DNA of 64,000 nucleotides. It comes from Terrimonas rubra. GTDB taxonomy: Bacteria; Bacteroidota; Bacteroidia; Chitinophagales; Chitinophagaceae. The first letter of the stretch is position 1, and every line of letters begins with the position of its first letter. The translations under genes were made by a program, and so were the position numbers. The notes under the pieces are model-generated. The model searched no databases, had not been told where the DNA came from, and saw nothing but the letters and a program-made list of their open reading frames with translations. Where the stretch lies: assembly GCF_042686025.1 (NCBI RefSeq), contig NZ_JBHUOZ010000003.1, forward strand, positions 1,550,001-1,614,000, read 5' to 3'. Positions 16,871 to 25,588 of the stretch are shown piece after piece.

Positions 16871-16897
16871 GTCGCACACTTGTGCTGCACCAACACT
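16871..16897 (+). repeat. Family E intergenic repeat copy
   Basis: GTCGCACACTTGTGCTGCACC and the following CAACAC align with GTCGCACACTTCAGCTGCACC and CAATAC at 50496-50520. This is a diverged copy of the repeat with core TTGCGTCGCACACTTC. Confidence 0.45.
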
Positions 16898-16987
16898 GTT
16901 CAGCATCCTGTAAGCCATACCGGGTATGCCTGTTAACATTTTCCTAAATGGCCTTTACACCTTATGGAAATAACGGCTCGTTCCGTC

Positions 16988-17848
16988 ATGGTAAAAAAGC
17001 TTATGCGATTTGCCTGTAGTTTATTGTTAACCGTTTCACTGACCGCCTGTAACAATCATACAAAATCTACAAACAGTAACAGTACTGCCGTAGCTATACA
17101 GGCCGAAGAAAAAGTATATACAAATATTAAAGATATCCCTGTACCCCAAGGATACGAACGTATACATGTTACCCCCGGTTCATATGGCGCTTTTTTAAGA
17201 AACCTTCCTTTGCAGGAGGATAATACCGTGTACCTGTATAACGGGAGTAAAAAAAGCAATCAGTCCGCTCAGTTTTCCGTATTGAGTATGGATATAGGCA
17301 ACCGCGACCTGCAACAATGCGCCGATGCTGCCATGCGTTTATATGGCGAATACCGGTATGCACAACAGCAGTACGATAAAATAAGTTTTCGTTTTACGAA
17401 TGGCTTTGATTGTTCTTTTAATAAATATGCAGCCGGTTACAGGGTAGTGGTGAATGGCAATAAAACAAACTGGTCTTTACAATCAAAACCTGATAGCAGT
17501 TACAGTAGTTTTCGCAAGTATATGGACCTGGTATTTAATTATGCCGGTACCCGGTCCTTACACGGACAAATGAAAACAGTTGACTTTACTGATATGCAGC
17601 CCGGCGATGTGCTGGTACAAACCGGCGACCCTTACGGCCATGCCGTAACAGTGATGGATATGGCCCTGAACAAACAAACCGGGGATACGGTATTTATGTT
17701 ATCACAGAGTTATATGCCGGCACAACATATTCATGTATTGCTGAATCCTTCCGGTGAAGGTAAAACACCCTGGTACAGTATTAACTTCAGCGGTAAACTG
17801 TATACACCGGAGTGGACATTTAACCGGTCGGACTTAAAAAGATTTTAA
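16988..17848 (+). CDS. DUF4846-type lipoprotein
   Basis: Starting at the ATG at 16988 gives 286 residues with a signal peptide and lipobox SLTAC. The mature part begins IPVPQGYERIHVTPGSYGAFLRNLPL, the recognisable opening of DUF4846 proteins, and includes CADAAMRLYGEYRYAQQQYDKI, FDCSFNKYAAGYRV, and MQPGDVLVQTGDPYGHAVTVMD. The GDVLV...GHAV arrangement recalls CHAP/NlpC-like amidase folds, but I cannot confirm a catalytic cysteine. Its stop codon directly abuts the convergent DUF445-like gene. Confidence 0.82.
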   Translation: MVKKLMRFACSLLLTVSLTACNNHTKSTNSNSTAVAIQAEEKVYTNIKDIPVPQGYERIHVTPGSYGAFLRNLPLQEDNTVYLYNGSKKSNQSAQFSVLSMDIGNRDLQQCADAAMRLYGEYRYAQQQYDKISFRFTNGFDCSFNKYAAGYRVVVNGNKTNWSLQSKPDSSYSSFRKYMDLVFNYAGTRSLHGQMKTVDFTDMQPGDVLVQTGDPYGHAVTVMDMALNKQTGDTVFMLSQSYMPAQHIHVLLNPSGEGKTPWYSINFSGKLYTPEWTFNRSDLKRF

Positions 17849-18406
17849 TTACCCTAAATAAAAGATAAGAGCATTAACAGCGCCGATAATAGCACCGGTG
17901 ATAAGACCTGCCACCTGTAAACCTGCCAGTGGCTTTTGTAGCGGGGTTTGTAGTTGTTCCTTAAGCCTGGCATCGGGTAGGGCATTTATCTTTTCGCTGA
18001 CCAGTTGTTCCATATTAAAAGAAGCCGCCAGGTTGCCGGATAATTGCTGCATGATCTCGGGGAAAAGGGTTTGCAGTTGTTTGATAAAAACAGCTTTTAG
18101 CTGGTCTGTGGTTTTATTGCCGATGAACATGCCGATCATGGGAATTTCTTCTTTGAGTTTTACGTTTAAAAACTCATCAATATGTTTTTCAATGGCAGGC
18201 ATGGCTGTTTCCAGTAAGCCGGCATCGCTTAATTTATCCCGGAAACTATCCAGGGAAATATGCTCGGCAGCAAAATGCCCGATGTGAGTAGCCAGGCTGT
18301 GTTTATGGCGAACGATGCTGTTGACCAGGTAACGGGAACATAACCAGGCAGCCAGCCAGCCTAAAAACGCCGATATGATTAAACTTAGAAAAAGAGAAAT
18401 TGCCAT
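17849..18406 (-). CDS. DUF445-like membrane protein
   Basis: The 185-residue protein has a membrane helix at each end (residues 2-25 and 163-183), and a helical middle with KLKEEIPMIGMFIGNKTTDQLKAVF and NMEQLVSEKINALPDARLKEQL, the two landmarks of the DUF445/YheB family. Family members are shorter or longer membrane proteins of unknown function. The gene ends against the convergent DUF4846 gene; tRNA-His lies 61 bases upstream on the same strand. Confidence 0.75.
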   Translation of the reverse strand: MAISLFLSLIISAFLGWLAAWLCSRYLVNSIVRHKHSLATHIGHFAAEHISLDSFRDKLSDAGLLETAMPAIEKHIDEFLNVKLKEEIPMIGMFIGNKTTDQLKAVFIKQLQTLFPEIMQQLSGNLAASFNMEQLVSEKINALPDARLKEQLQTPLQKPLAGLQVAGLITGAIIGAVNALIFYLG

Positions 18407-18432
18407 GGAAACTTAAATAGCATGATAAAATA

Positions 18433-18461
18433 AAAACCCCGAATAAAAATATCCGGGGTTT
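18433..18461 (-). terminator. Terminator downstream of tRNA-His
   Basis: On the minus strand, AAACCCCG and CGGGGTTT form an eight-base stem with a twelve-base AT-rich loop and a T-rich tail. The CCCCGAATAAA arm (18437-18447) is also the exact reverse complement of TTTATTCGGGG (18459-18469), which overlaps the tRNA 3' end, so two alternative stems are possible. Confidence 0.7.
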
Positions 18462-18467
18462 ATTCGG

Positions 18468-18541
18468 GGTGGCTAACCGGGCTCGAACCGGCGACCCTCA
18501 GAACCACAATCTGATGCTCTAACCAACTGAGCTACAACCAC
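18468..18541 (-). tRNA. tRNA-His (anticodon GTG)
   Basis: The minus strand folds into a standard cloverleaf: acceptor GTGGTTG/TAGCCAC, anticodon stem TCAGA/TCTGA around the loop TTGTGGT with anticodon GTG, and T arm GCCGG-TTCGAGC-CCGGT. The discriminator is C73, and the base before position 1 (18542) is G, so the extra G-1 characteristic of tRNA-His is encoded. CCA is not encoded. Confidence 0.96.
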
Positions 18542-18582
18542 CATTTTTGCCCCTACAAACAACTATTTTGTAAAAGCGACTG

Positions 18583-18590
18583 CAAAAGTA
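18583..18590 (-). promoter_or_regulatory. -7 promoter element for tRNA-His
   Basis: The minus strand reads TACTTTTG, a match to TAnnTTTG, about 40 bases upstream of the tRNA 5' end. A -33 TTG at the usual distance is not evident. Confidence 0.45.
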
Positions 18591-18796
18591 ATAAAATTTG
18601 ATTTACACTTACATGAAAACCAAGTATTTTTTTTAAAATTAATCAAACCGCAGGCAAATCTGTTACTATAAAGATTGGCACATTTTTCGGCTATTAACAA
18701 ACTTTATGAACAGGCTCCATTGATAGTGCTTCAACACCATTCATCAAAAAGCAAAGTTAAAAGGTTGATAATGCACGAAAATGTTCGTTTTTATGT

Positions 18797-18804
18797 TATT
18801 TTTG
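18797..18804 (+). promoter_or_regulatory. -7 promoter element that decides the start of the tail-specific protease
   Basis: TATTTTTG matches TAnnTTTG only four bases before an in-frame ATG at 18809. If used, transcription would begin around or after that ATG, so translation should start at the next ATG, 18839. The sequence 18543-18796 holds no gene. Confidence 0.5.
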
Positions 18805-18838
18805 GATTATGCGTTCTGCAATAAAATATTTAACAGAT

Positions 18839-21004
18839 ATGAAGAGACTTCCCATAGTGATACTACTGGTTGTAGCAGGTTTTTTTCTGGCCTTTAAAAC
18901 GATAAATGCCGGTGGCGCAAAAACGCCTCCCGGTAAATACGAAGAAATATTAAGAATGGTGGGAGAGATGCTGAAACAAGGACATTTTAGCCCTAAAAAT
19001 ATTGATGACAGTCTTTCACTGAAAATTTTTGACGGTTACGTGAAAATGCTGGACCCTGATAAGACCTTTTTCTTACAGCGTGACCTGGATTCCCTGAAAA
19101 AGATATATGGTACCAAACTGGACGATGAGATCAACGGAGCGCCCGTTGTATTCTTTAAAGAAGCCGGTAAAGTATTCAAATCAAGGGTAGCTGAATCCTC
19201 AGCCATAGCGGTAAGCTTTTTAAAAAAGCCGTTTAACTACAAAGTAGATGAAGAGGTAGAACTGGACTCCAAGAACTACGATTTTACCAATACGGCCGCC
19301 GACCGTAATGAAAGATGGCGCAAAAAAGTAAAGCTGATGGCCCTGGAGCAATACTCCGACCTGTTAACCGTTCGTGACCGGAACAAAGGCACCGACAGTT
19401 TTGTGGTTAAAGCCGATTCAACTTTAGAAAGAGAAGCACGCCAAAAGGCCAATAAAACCCTGGACAGGATATTTGAACGTTACAGTCATAAGTTTACTGA
19501 TGATGACCTGTTCAGCCTTTACGTTAACTCTATTACCGCACTGATGGATACGCATACCGAGTTTATGCCTCCTGAGGATAAAAGATATTTTGACGAAGAG
19601 ATGAGCGGTACCTTCTATGGTATTGGCGCTTTATTACAATACGATGAGGGTAGTATTAAAATTGCCAGCGTGGTTGCGGGTGGTCCTGCTGCCAAATCGG
19701 GCCAGATAGAAGCCGGTGACTATATAGTAAAAGTTACCGAAGCGGGCAGTCATGAAACCGTTGAACTGGTAGGCTACCTGGTAAGCGATGCGGTAAAAGT
19801 GATCCGTGGTAAAGAAGGCAGCTCTGTAACCCTGACCATTAAAAAAACAGATGGCCGTTTAAAGGATGTGACCATAAAACGTGAAAAAATTGATAACGAT
19901 ATTGAGACCTTTGCCCGCAGTGTAGTGGTGAATGAAGGTGGTTTAAAAATAGGTTATATCTACCTGCCCTCCTTCTATGCCAACTTTGATGATGCCAATG
20001 GCCGTCGTTGTTACCTGGATGTAGCCAGGGAACTGCAAAAATTAAAAGAACAGAATATTGACGGCGTGGTAATGGACCTGCGTAATAATGGTGGCGGCTC
20101 CTTATACGATGTGGTGCAGATGGCCGGTTTATTTATTGGTGAAGGCCCGGTGGTACAGGTAAAAGACCGTATTAACAAACCCAATGTATTAAGCGATAAA
20201 GACAAATCGGTATTGTATACCGGTCCTTTAGCGGTAATGGTAAATGAGTTCAGCGCTTCGGCATCGGAAATATTTGCGGCTGCTATACAGGACTATGGCC
20301 GTGGAGTGGTTATCGGCAGCACCTCTACTTATGGTAAAGGAACCGTGCAGCGTAATATCGGTATTGATAAAAATGGTTTTTCTAATACCAATGCAGAACT
20401 GGGCACCATTAAATTAACCCTGCAGAAATTCTACCGTATTAATGGTGGTTCAACACAGCTGAATGGCGTTAATTCCGATATCGTATTACCTGACCAATAC
20501 GAGTTTTTAAAAGTAAGAGAGAAAGATGCAGAGAATGCCCTGGAATGGGACGAAATAGCTAAATCGCCTTACAAAACCTGGGATGCCGGTTATAATTTAA
20601 ACGATGTAAAAAATTTAAGCAATGCCCGTTTGCAAAACGATACCGTCTTTAGTAAAATACATGATTATGCAAAATGGTTGTATGAGAACAACAATAAAAC
20701 AGTTTCCTTAAAACTGGATACTTACAAAAAAACGCAGAAAGAGATCAGCGATGTAGTAGCAAAAACAAGGAACCTGCTTAAATTAAAAGAAGAACTGAAT
20801 GTTGCTTCGCTTGACAATGAAAAAGACAAATACACGGAAGACAAGGCCAAACTGGAGCGTTATAACCAATGGTTAACAGCTTTACGCCAGGATATTTACC
20901 TGAACCAGGCTGTGAAAGTGATCAACGATGTGGTGAACCTGCAGAATATTGCCAAAGGTAAAGGGCAGGCAAAGTCTGAAGAAGCACCCAAAAAAGCATT
21001 CTGA
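18839..21004 (+). CDS. Carboxy-terminal (tail-specific) processing protease, S41 family
   Basis: The protein of 721 residues begins with a membrane anchor or signal (MKRLPIVILLVVAGFFLAFK), followed by a helical N-terminal domain with DGYVKMLDPDKTFFLQRDL, a PDZ domain (about 235-325; EMSGTFYGIGALLQYDEGSIKI, GPAAKSGQIEAGDYIVKV), and the S41 catalytic domain. The Ser/Lys dyad is visible in NEFSASASEIFAAAIQDYGRG (serine) and STYGKGTVQ (lysine). A C-terminal DUF3340-like region follows. Prc-type proteases degrade or trim periplasmic proteins near their C-termini. A perfect terminator follows. Confidence 0.93.
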   Translation: MKRLPIVILLVVAGFFLAFKTINAGGAKTPPGKYEEILRMVGEMLKQGHFSPKNIDDSLSLKIFDGYVKMLDPDKTFFLQRDLDSLKKIYGTKLDDEINGAPVVFFKEAGKVFKSRVAESSAIAVSFLKKPFNYKVDEEVELDSKNYDFTNTAADRNERWRKKVKLMALEQYSDLLTVRDRNKGTDSFVVKADSTLEREARQKANKTLDRIFERYSHKFTDDDLFSLYVNSITALMDTHTEFMPPEDKRYFDEEMSGTFYGIGALLQYDEGSIKIASVVAGGPAAKSGQIEAGDYIVKVTEAGSHETVELVGYLVSDAVKVIRGKEGSSVTLTIKKTDGRLKDVTIKREKIDNDIETFARSVVVNEGGLKIGYIYLPSFYANFDDANGRRCYLDVARELQKLKEQNIDGVVMDLRNNGGGSLYDVVQMAGLFIGEGPVVQVKDRINKPNVLSDKDKSVLYTGPLAVMVNEFSASASEIFAAAIQDYGRGVVIGSTSTYGKGTVQRNIGIDKNGFSNTNAELGTIKLTLQKFYRINGGSTQLNGVNSDIVLPDQYEFLKVREKDAENALEWDEIAKSPYKTWDAGYNLNDVKNLSNARLQNDTVFSKIHDYAKWLYENNNKTVSLKLDTYKKTQKEISDVVAKTRNLLKLKEELNVASLDNEKDKYTEDKAKLERYNQWLTALRQDIYLNQAVKVINDVVNLQNIAKGKGQAKSEEAPKKAF

Positions 21005-21024
21005 TCAAACAAAATAATACTCTT

Positions 21025-21055
21025 AAAAGGTCCGGCAATTGCCGGACCTTTTTTT
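21025..21055 (+). terminator. Rho-independent terminator after the tail-specific protease
   Basis: AAAAGGTCCGGCAA and TTGCCGGACCTTTT make a perfect 28-base palindrome (21025-21052) followed by T residues. Confidence 0.85.
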
Positions 21056-21164
21056 ATAATAATAAGAAGTATAAGAACCATTATTATTGGTTGCCCGCTT
21101 TTACACAAAATGCCTATTTTTATTGGCTAGTTATATGTTAAGGTATTGCTTTAAACTTTTTATT

Positions 21165-21962
21165 ATGCGTCAATTATCGGCTCTGCTCATTTTCGCTGTC
21201 TTATTTTATGCTATGGGTTGTTCCCCCAAGACCAATAAAAACAGTCAGACCAGGGATGAGTGGGTAGCTCTTTTTAATGGTAAAGATGTGAATGACTGGA
21301 TCGTAAAGATCCATCACCATGAAACCGGGGATAATTATGGCAATACTTTCAGGGTGGAAGATGGTATACTCAAAGTACGTTATGACCAGTATGATGGTTT
21401 TAAAGAGCGTTACGGGCACCTGTATTATAAAACGCCTTTTTCCAGGTACCATTTAAAGCTGGAATACCGTTTTGCCGATGGCTGGATGACCGATGCGCCA
21501 TCCTACACGGTTTTAAACAGCGGGGTAATGTATCATTCCCAGGACCCTCATACCATGCCTAAGGAGCAGGACTGGCCTATATCGGTAGAAATGCAGTTCC
21601 TGGCCGGCTTACCCGATGGCAAACCCAGGCCAACAGGCAATATGTGCTCACCGGGTACGGATATTGTGTACCAGGGTTCGGTATACAGCGGTCACTGTTT
21701 AAACTCCACTTCCAAAACTTACCAGCCAAACGAATGGGTAAAGGCCGAACTGATTGTTCAGGGCAATGATTTGATCACGCATATCATTAACGGTGATACC
21801 GTATTACAATATTCAAAACCTTCCATTGGTGGTGGTGTGGCCAACCGTTATGATCCCAAACAGAAAGTAGATGGTACGCCTTTGAAAAGTGGCTTTATTG
21901 CCTTACAAAGTGAGGGCCAGCCGATTGATTTCAGGAATATTGTGTTGAAGGAGCTGGAGTAA
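21165..21962 (+). CDS. DUF1080 (3-keto-disaccharide hydrolase-like) lipoprotein
   Basis: The ATG at 21165 gives 265 residues with a signal peptide and lipobox YAMGC (Cys19). The mature part has the family pattern: WVALFNGKDVNDWIVKI, FRVEDGILKVRYDQYDGFKER, GHLYYKTPFSRYHLKLEYRF, NSGVMYHS, and GFIALQSEGQPIDFRNIVLKEL at the end. DUF1080 proteins adopt a concanavalin-like beta-sandwich; some act on 3-keto-disaccharides, others bind sugars. Substrate unknown. An in-frame TTG at 21087 is rejected because no signal peptide starts there. Confidence 0.88.
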   Translation: MRQLSALLIFAVLFYAMGCSPKTNKNSQTRDEWVALFNGKDVNDWIVKIHHHETGDNYGNTFRVEDGILKVRYDQYDGFKERYGHLYYKTPFSRYHLKLEYRFADGWMTDAPSYTVLNSGVMYHSQDPHTMPKEQDWPISVEMQFLAGLPDGKPRPTGNMCSPGTDIVYQGSVYSGHCLNSTSKTYQPNEWVKAELIVQGNDLITHIINGDTVLQYSKPSIGGGVANRYDPKQKVDGTPLKSGFIALQSEGQPIDFRNIVLKELE

Positions 21963-22049
21963 TGAATGCTGAATGATAGAATGAGGAATTATGAATTATG
22001 AATAATAAACTATAAGCAGGACTATAGAAAGCTTATAATTTCAGGAGCT

Positions 22050-22072
22050 ATGCGAAGCTTGCAGCTTCGCAT
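22050..22072. repeat. 23-bp palindromic repeat (family D), copy 1
   Basis: ATGCGAAGCT, three bases TGC, then AGCTTCGCAT: perfect ten-base arms. The same architecture recurs at 22455-22477 and 38746-38768. Confidence 0.75.
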
Positions 22073-22139
22073 CAATATGTTATCGCCTTTGGCCATAAAA
22101 AGACCTGCTTTGTTATTACTGTTTGTTGATTAAGAAAAA

Positions 22140-22397
22140 ATGATCAGGATAAGAATGAACAAGTTGATTTTACCGTGTACCGGAGCACTCATCCCCATTC
22201 TTATGTATCGGCTATTGCCATATGACGGTGAATTTGCATTATTCATTTTCATAGCCTTACTATGGAGTATTATCGCCGGTATTATACTGGGAATAATTGT
22301 TGACAATATAAATTTAAAGAGAAGAAAACATGTTGCTTTCGCACTATCTGTTATCATTTTAATATTCTTGAATTACTGGACATTCCCCTTTAAATAA
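22140..22397 (+). CDS. Small predicted membrane protein
   Basis: The 85-residue frame encodes three hydrophobic segments (ILPCTGALIPILMYRLL, ALFIFIALLWSIIAGIILGIIV, VAFALSVIILIFLNYW) separated by short charged loops (DNINLKRRKH). A start at the second ATG (22155) is equally possible. No family recognised. The gene is flanked on both sides by copies of the 23-bp family D palindrome, which might mean it arrived with or between repeat elements. Confidence 0.55.
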   Translation: MIRIRMNKLILPCTGALIPILMYRLLPYDGEFALFIFIALLWSIIAGIILGIIVDNINLKRRKHVAFALSVIILIFLNYWTFPFK

Positions 22398-22454
22398 CCA
22401 ATTGACGCTACCCATAATCTGACCGGTAAAATCCCCCAGGGCGATAGAATAAAT

Positions 22455-22477
22455 ATGCGAAGCTACAAGCCTCGCAT
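22455..22477. repeat. 23-bp palindromic repeat (family D), copy 2
   Basis: ATGCGAAGCT, three bases ACA, then AGCCTCGCAT. The arms differ at one position from a perfect palindrome. It lies 57 bases after the small membrane protein gene. Confidence 0.65.
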
Positions 22478-22517
22478 AGCGATAGCAATTTGCCAAATGC
22501 CCAATAGCGAATGGGAC

Positions 22518-22537
22518 GCTGAAGTGAGTGACACAAC
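22518..22537 (-). repeat. Family E intergenic repeat copy, minus orientation
   Basis: On the minus strand it reads GTTGTGTCACTCACTTCAGC, close to the family core TTGCGTCGCACACTTCAG. The 62904-62923 copy shares its first 18 bases. Confidence 0.5.
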
Positions 22538-22566
22538 CACAGTTCAATCAGGGGAGGAACGCTGAT

Positions 22567-22603
22567 AACATAAAAATAAAAAAGCCCGGAATAATTCCGG
22601 GCT
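22567..22603 (-). terminator. Rho-independent terminator after lpdA
   Basis: On the minus strand, AGCCCGGAA, loop TTA, TTCCGGGCT, then a T-rich run. It is 22 bases past the lpdA stop codon. Confidence 0.85.
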
Positions 22604-22625
22604 GTGTATAGTAAGTAATTACTTA

Positions 22626-24026
22626 TTATAAATGTATCGCTTCACCGTAGGCTACTTCAATAGCATCTTTCACACTTTCGCTGATAGTCGGGTGGGGGTG
22701 AATGCTGTTCAGTACTTCCTGGTAAGTGGTTTCCAGCTTACGGGCAGTAACGGTTTGTGTAATAATTTCAGTTACGTTATAACCGATAGCGTGGGTACCT
22801 AACCACTCGCCATATTTTGCATCAAAAATTACTTTTATAAAACCTTCAGGATGGCCGGCAGCAGATGCTTTACCGGAAACGCTTAACGGGAATTTACCTA
22901 CTTTAATTTCGTAACCCGCTTCTTTAGCCTGTGTTTCGGTATAACCTACTGATGCAATTTCAGGATAACAGTAAGTACAACCCGGTACGTTGTTATAATC
23001 AATTGGTTCAGGCTGGTGGTGGTATTTGCCCTCTGCTTTAGCAATGGCTTCAATACAAATAATACCTTCTTTACTGGCTACGTGTGCCAGGGCCTGGCCG
23101 GGAGCACAGTCACCAATAGCATAAAAACCTTCTACGTTTGTTTTGTAGAATTTATCTACCGCAATACGTCCTTTTTCGGTTTTAATGCCCAGTTCCTCTA
23201 AACCAATACCTTCAATATTGGCAGCAACACCTACCGCGCTTAACAATATATCAGCTTCCAGGGTTACTTCACCATTAGCAGTTTTTACAGTGGCTTTAAC
23301 ACCGTTACCCGATGTATCTACCGCTGTTACTTCGCTGCCGGTCATAATATCGATACCTTGTTTCTTGAAGTTTTTCTCCAGTTCTTTTGATACTTCCTCA
23401 TCCTCAACAGGTACAATACGTGGTAAAAACTCCACGATGGTAACCTTGCTGCCGATGCTGTTGTAGAAATAACCAAATTCAACACCGATGGCACCACTAC
23501 CTACCACGATAATGCTTTTAGGCTGCTGTGGCAATACCATTGCTTCACGGTAACCGATGATTTTTTTGCCATCCTGTTTTAAGGCAGGCAGTTCGCGGCT
23601 GCGGCCACCTGTTGCTATTACAATATGTTTTCCTTCTACCACTTGTTTCTGACCACCGTTATCAACCTCAACCTTTCCTTTTGCCACCAGTTTACCAAAA
23701 CCGTTGATAATGTCAATTTTGTTCTTACGCATTAAGAATTGTACACCCTTGCTCATTTTATCGGCAACACCACGGCTGCGCTTGATAATAGCATCAAATT
23801 TAGGCGTACCGCTTGCTTCAATACCATAGGATTCAGCATGCTTGATATCGTTAACTACCTGTGCACTTTTTAATAAAGCTTTGGTGGGAATACAACCCCA
23901 GTTCAGGCAAATACCACCTAAACTTTCCTTTTCAATAATAGCCGTTTTAAAGCCTAATTGTGATGCACGGATTGCTGCTACATATCCGCCGGGGCCGCTG
24001 CCCAATACAACTACGTCGTATGCCAT
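22626..24026 (-). CDS. lpdA: Dihydrolipoyl dehydrogenase
   Basis: The 466-residue flavoenzyme is the E3 component of 2-oxoacid dehydrogenase complexes and reoxidises dihydrolipoamide using NAD. The FAD-binding motif VVLGSGPGGYVAAIRASQLG opens the protein, the redox disulfide is GGICLNWGCIPTKALL, the NAD-binding motif is IIVVGSGAIGVEFGYFY, and the C-terminal catalytic HPHPTISE carries the active-site histidine. Length is standard. No other complex subunit is adjacent. Confidence 0.97.
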   Translation of the reverse strand: MAYDVVVLGSGPGGYVAAIRASQLGFKTAIIEKESLGGICLNWGCIPTKALLKSAQVVNDIKHAESYGIEASGTPKFDAIIKRSRGVADKMSKGVQFLMRKNKIDIINGFGKLVAKGKVEVDNGGQKQVVEGKHIVIATGGRSRELPALKQDGKKIIGYREAMVLPQQPKSIIVVGSGAIGVEFGYFYNSIGSKVTIVEFLPRIVPVEDEEVSKELEKNFKKQGIDIMTGSEVTAVDTSGNGVKATVKTANGEVTLEADILLSAVGVAANIEGIGLEELGIKTEKGRIAVDKFYKTNVEGFYAIGDCAPGQALAHVASKEGIICIEAIAKAEGKYHHQPEPIDYNNVPGCTYCYPEIASVGYTETQAKEAGYEIKVGKFPLSVSGKASAAGHPEGFIKVIFDAKYGEWLGTHAIGYNVTEIITQTVTARKLETTYQEVLNSIHPHPTISESVKDAIEVAYGEAIHL

Positions 24027-24246
24027 ATACTGTTATTTAATATTTGTGTTTGTAGTTTTCGTTAAAAAAGTCAGGCGAAGTTATTTGAAAACCATGAAAT
24101 AGGCAAAACCAATCATTTTATCTCTTTTTGCCATAAGTATAACAAAGGCCGTGATCATTTGGTTTAACTATTTTAAAGCTACCCGGTTAACCCGGAAATA
24201 CCCTTTTGATTTTTACGTCCAACCCGCTTTTACCTACATTTGCCGC

Positions 24247-24720
24247 ATGATAGTAAGCTTCTGGACAATCGGTAAAGCTCATGACGCCTATGTAAAACAA
24301 GGCATAGAGGATTTTACCCGGCGGATCACCAATTACTTTAAGGTGGAATGGCAGATCATTCCCCCATTGAAGAACACCGCCAATATGCCGGAGACGGAAG
24401 TAAAAAAAAGAGAGGCTGAGCTGGTATTGCAGGCTTTGGATAAAACGGATTATTTAGTATTGCTGGACGAAAGAGGCAAACAGATAAGCTCTGAGGCCCT
24501 CGCAAATTTTATACAAACACGCGCCAATGAAAGTACCAGGAAACTGGTGTTCCTGATCGGCGGGGCTTTTGGGGTAGATGCTCAAATAAACCAAAGGGCC
24601 AATTACCAATGGAGCTTATCCACCCTGGTTTTTCCGCACCAGCTGGTAAGGCTTATACTGGCCGAACAGGTATACCGTGCCTGCAGTATTTTACGCAATG
24701 AAAAATACCATCATCAATAA
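24247..24720 (+). CDS. rlmH: 23S rRNA (pseudouridine1915-N3) methyltransferase
   Basis: Starting at the ATG at 24247 gives 157 residues, matching the family length; the upstream in-frame extension is rejected. RlmH is a SPOUT methyltransferase that modifies pseudouridine 1915 in helix 69 using S-adenosylmethionine. Diagnostic regions are LVLLDERGKQISSEALANFI, KLVFLIGGAFGVDAQINQRA (knot and SAM loop), and the C-terminal LRLILAEQVYRACSILRNEKYHH-like end (here VRLILAEQVYRA, ILRNEKYHHQ). Confidence 0.96.
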   Translation: MIVSFWTIGKAHDAYVKQGIEDFTRRITNYFKVEWQIIPPLKNTANMPETEVKKREAELVLQALDKTDYLVLLDERGKQISSEALANFIQTRANESTRKLVFLIGGAFGVDAQINQRANYQWSLSTLVFPHQLVRLILAEQVYRACSILRNEKYHHQ

Positions 24721-24774
24721 GATTAACTGTTCCATTTTATTTGTGACTTGCATATAATCCGTTATTTTTAAGCT

Positions 24775-25458
24775 ATGGAATTTTCTTTCACGCTGGTTGT
24801 AGTTGCCATTACCGTTTTAATATCTTACAGGGCTTTTAACAGCGATAAGCTGATGGGGGATCTTATTTTTTACCCGCCCGCGGTAACCGACCGTAACCAA
24901 TGGTACCGCTTTATTACCTGCGGCGTGATACATGCCGATTGGGGGCACCTGATCTTTAATATGTATGCCCTGTACATATTTGGAGCAGGCCAGGGAAATA
25001 CCGGGGTTGAATTTACTTTCCGTACCGTATTTGGCCAGTTTGGTAATCTTTATTATTTATTGATGTATGTTACCGCGCTGGTGGTGTGTATGATTCCCAC
25101 TTATTTAAAAAACCGGAACAACTATCATTACCGCAGCCTGGGGGCATCAGGCGCTGTATCGGCTGTTATTTTTGCTTATATGTTTTTTAATCCCACTATT
25201 AAACTGGGGTTATTGTTCATTCCTATATATATGCCCGGCTTTTTATTTGGTTTTATTTATTTACTGATCTCCACCTGGTTTGCCAACAAGGGTGGGGGTT
25301 ATATCAACCACTCAGCCCATATCTGGGGGGCCATATGGGGCATTGTTTTTGTCATCATTTTTTGCACCGCTTTTTCTGATTACCCGGTTGTGCAGGAGTT
25401 TATAAACCAGGTGTCCAATATGAGTGCATCGGACTTTATACAGTTTGGCCGTTACTAA
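24775..25458 (+). CDS. Rhomboid-family intramembrane serine protease
   Basis: The 227-residue membrane protein has about six transmembrane segments. The active-site serine is in SLGASGAVSAVIFAYM (GxSG), the catalytic histidine is in HSAHIWGAIWG, and the conserved HLIFNMYALYIFG segment lies in the second helix. Rhomboids cut transmembrane substrates within the membrane. Substrate unknown. It follows rlmH after 54 bases. Confidence 0.93.
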   Translation: MEFSFTLVVVAITVLISYRAFNSDKLMGDLIFYPPAVTDRNQWYRFITCGVIHADWGHLIFNMYALYIFGAGQGNTGVEFTFRTVFGQFGNLYYLLMYVTALVVCMIPTYLKNRNNYHYRSLGASGAVSAVIFAYMFFNPTIKLGLLFIPIYMPGFLFGFIYLLISTWFANKGGGYINHSAHIWGAIWGIVFVIIFCTAFSDYPVVQEFINQVSNMSASDFIQFGRY

Positions 25459-25588
25459 ATTTATACCCGGGATAACAGATTCTATGGCTGCATACTTCGC
25501 AGGAACAGGCCAACAAAATACGGGTCACTGTGTATGTTGCCTTATATTTACACTATATCTATCCATTGATTTTAATTTTTTTTAACAA

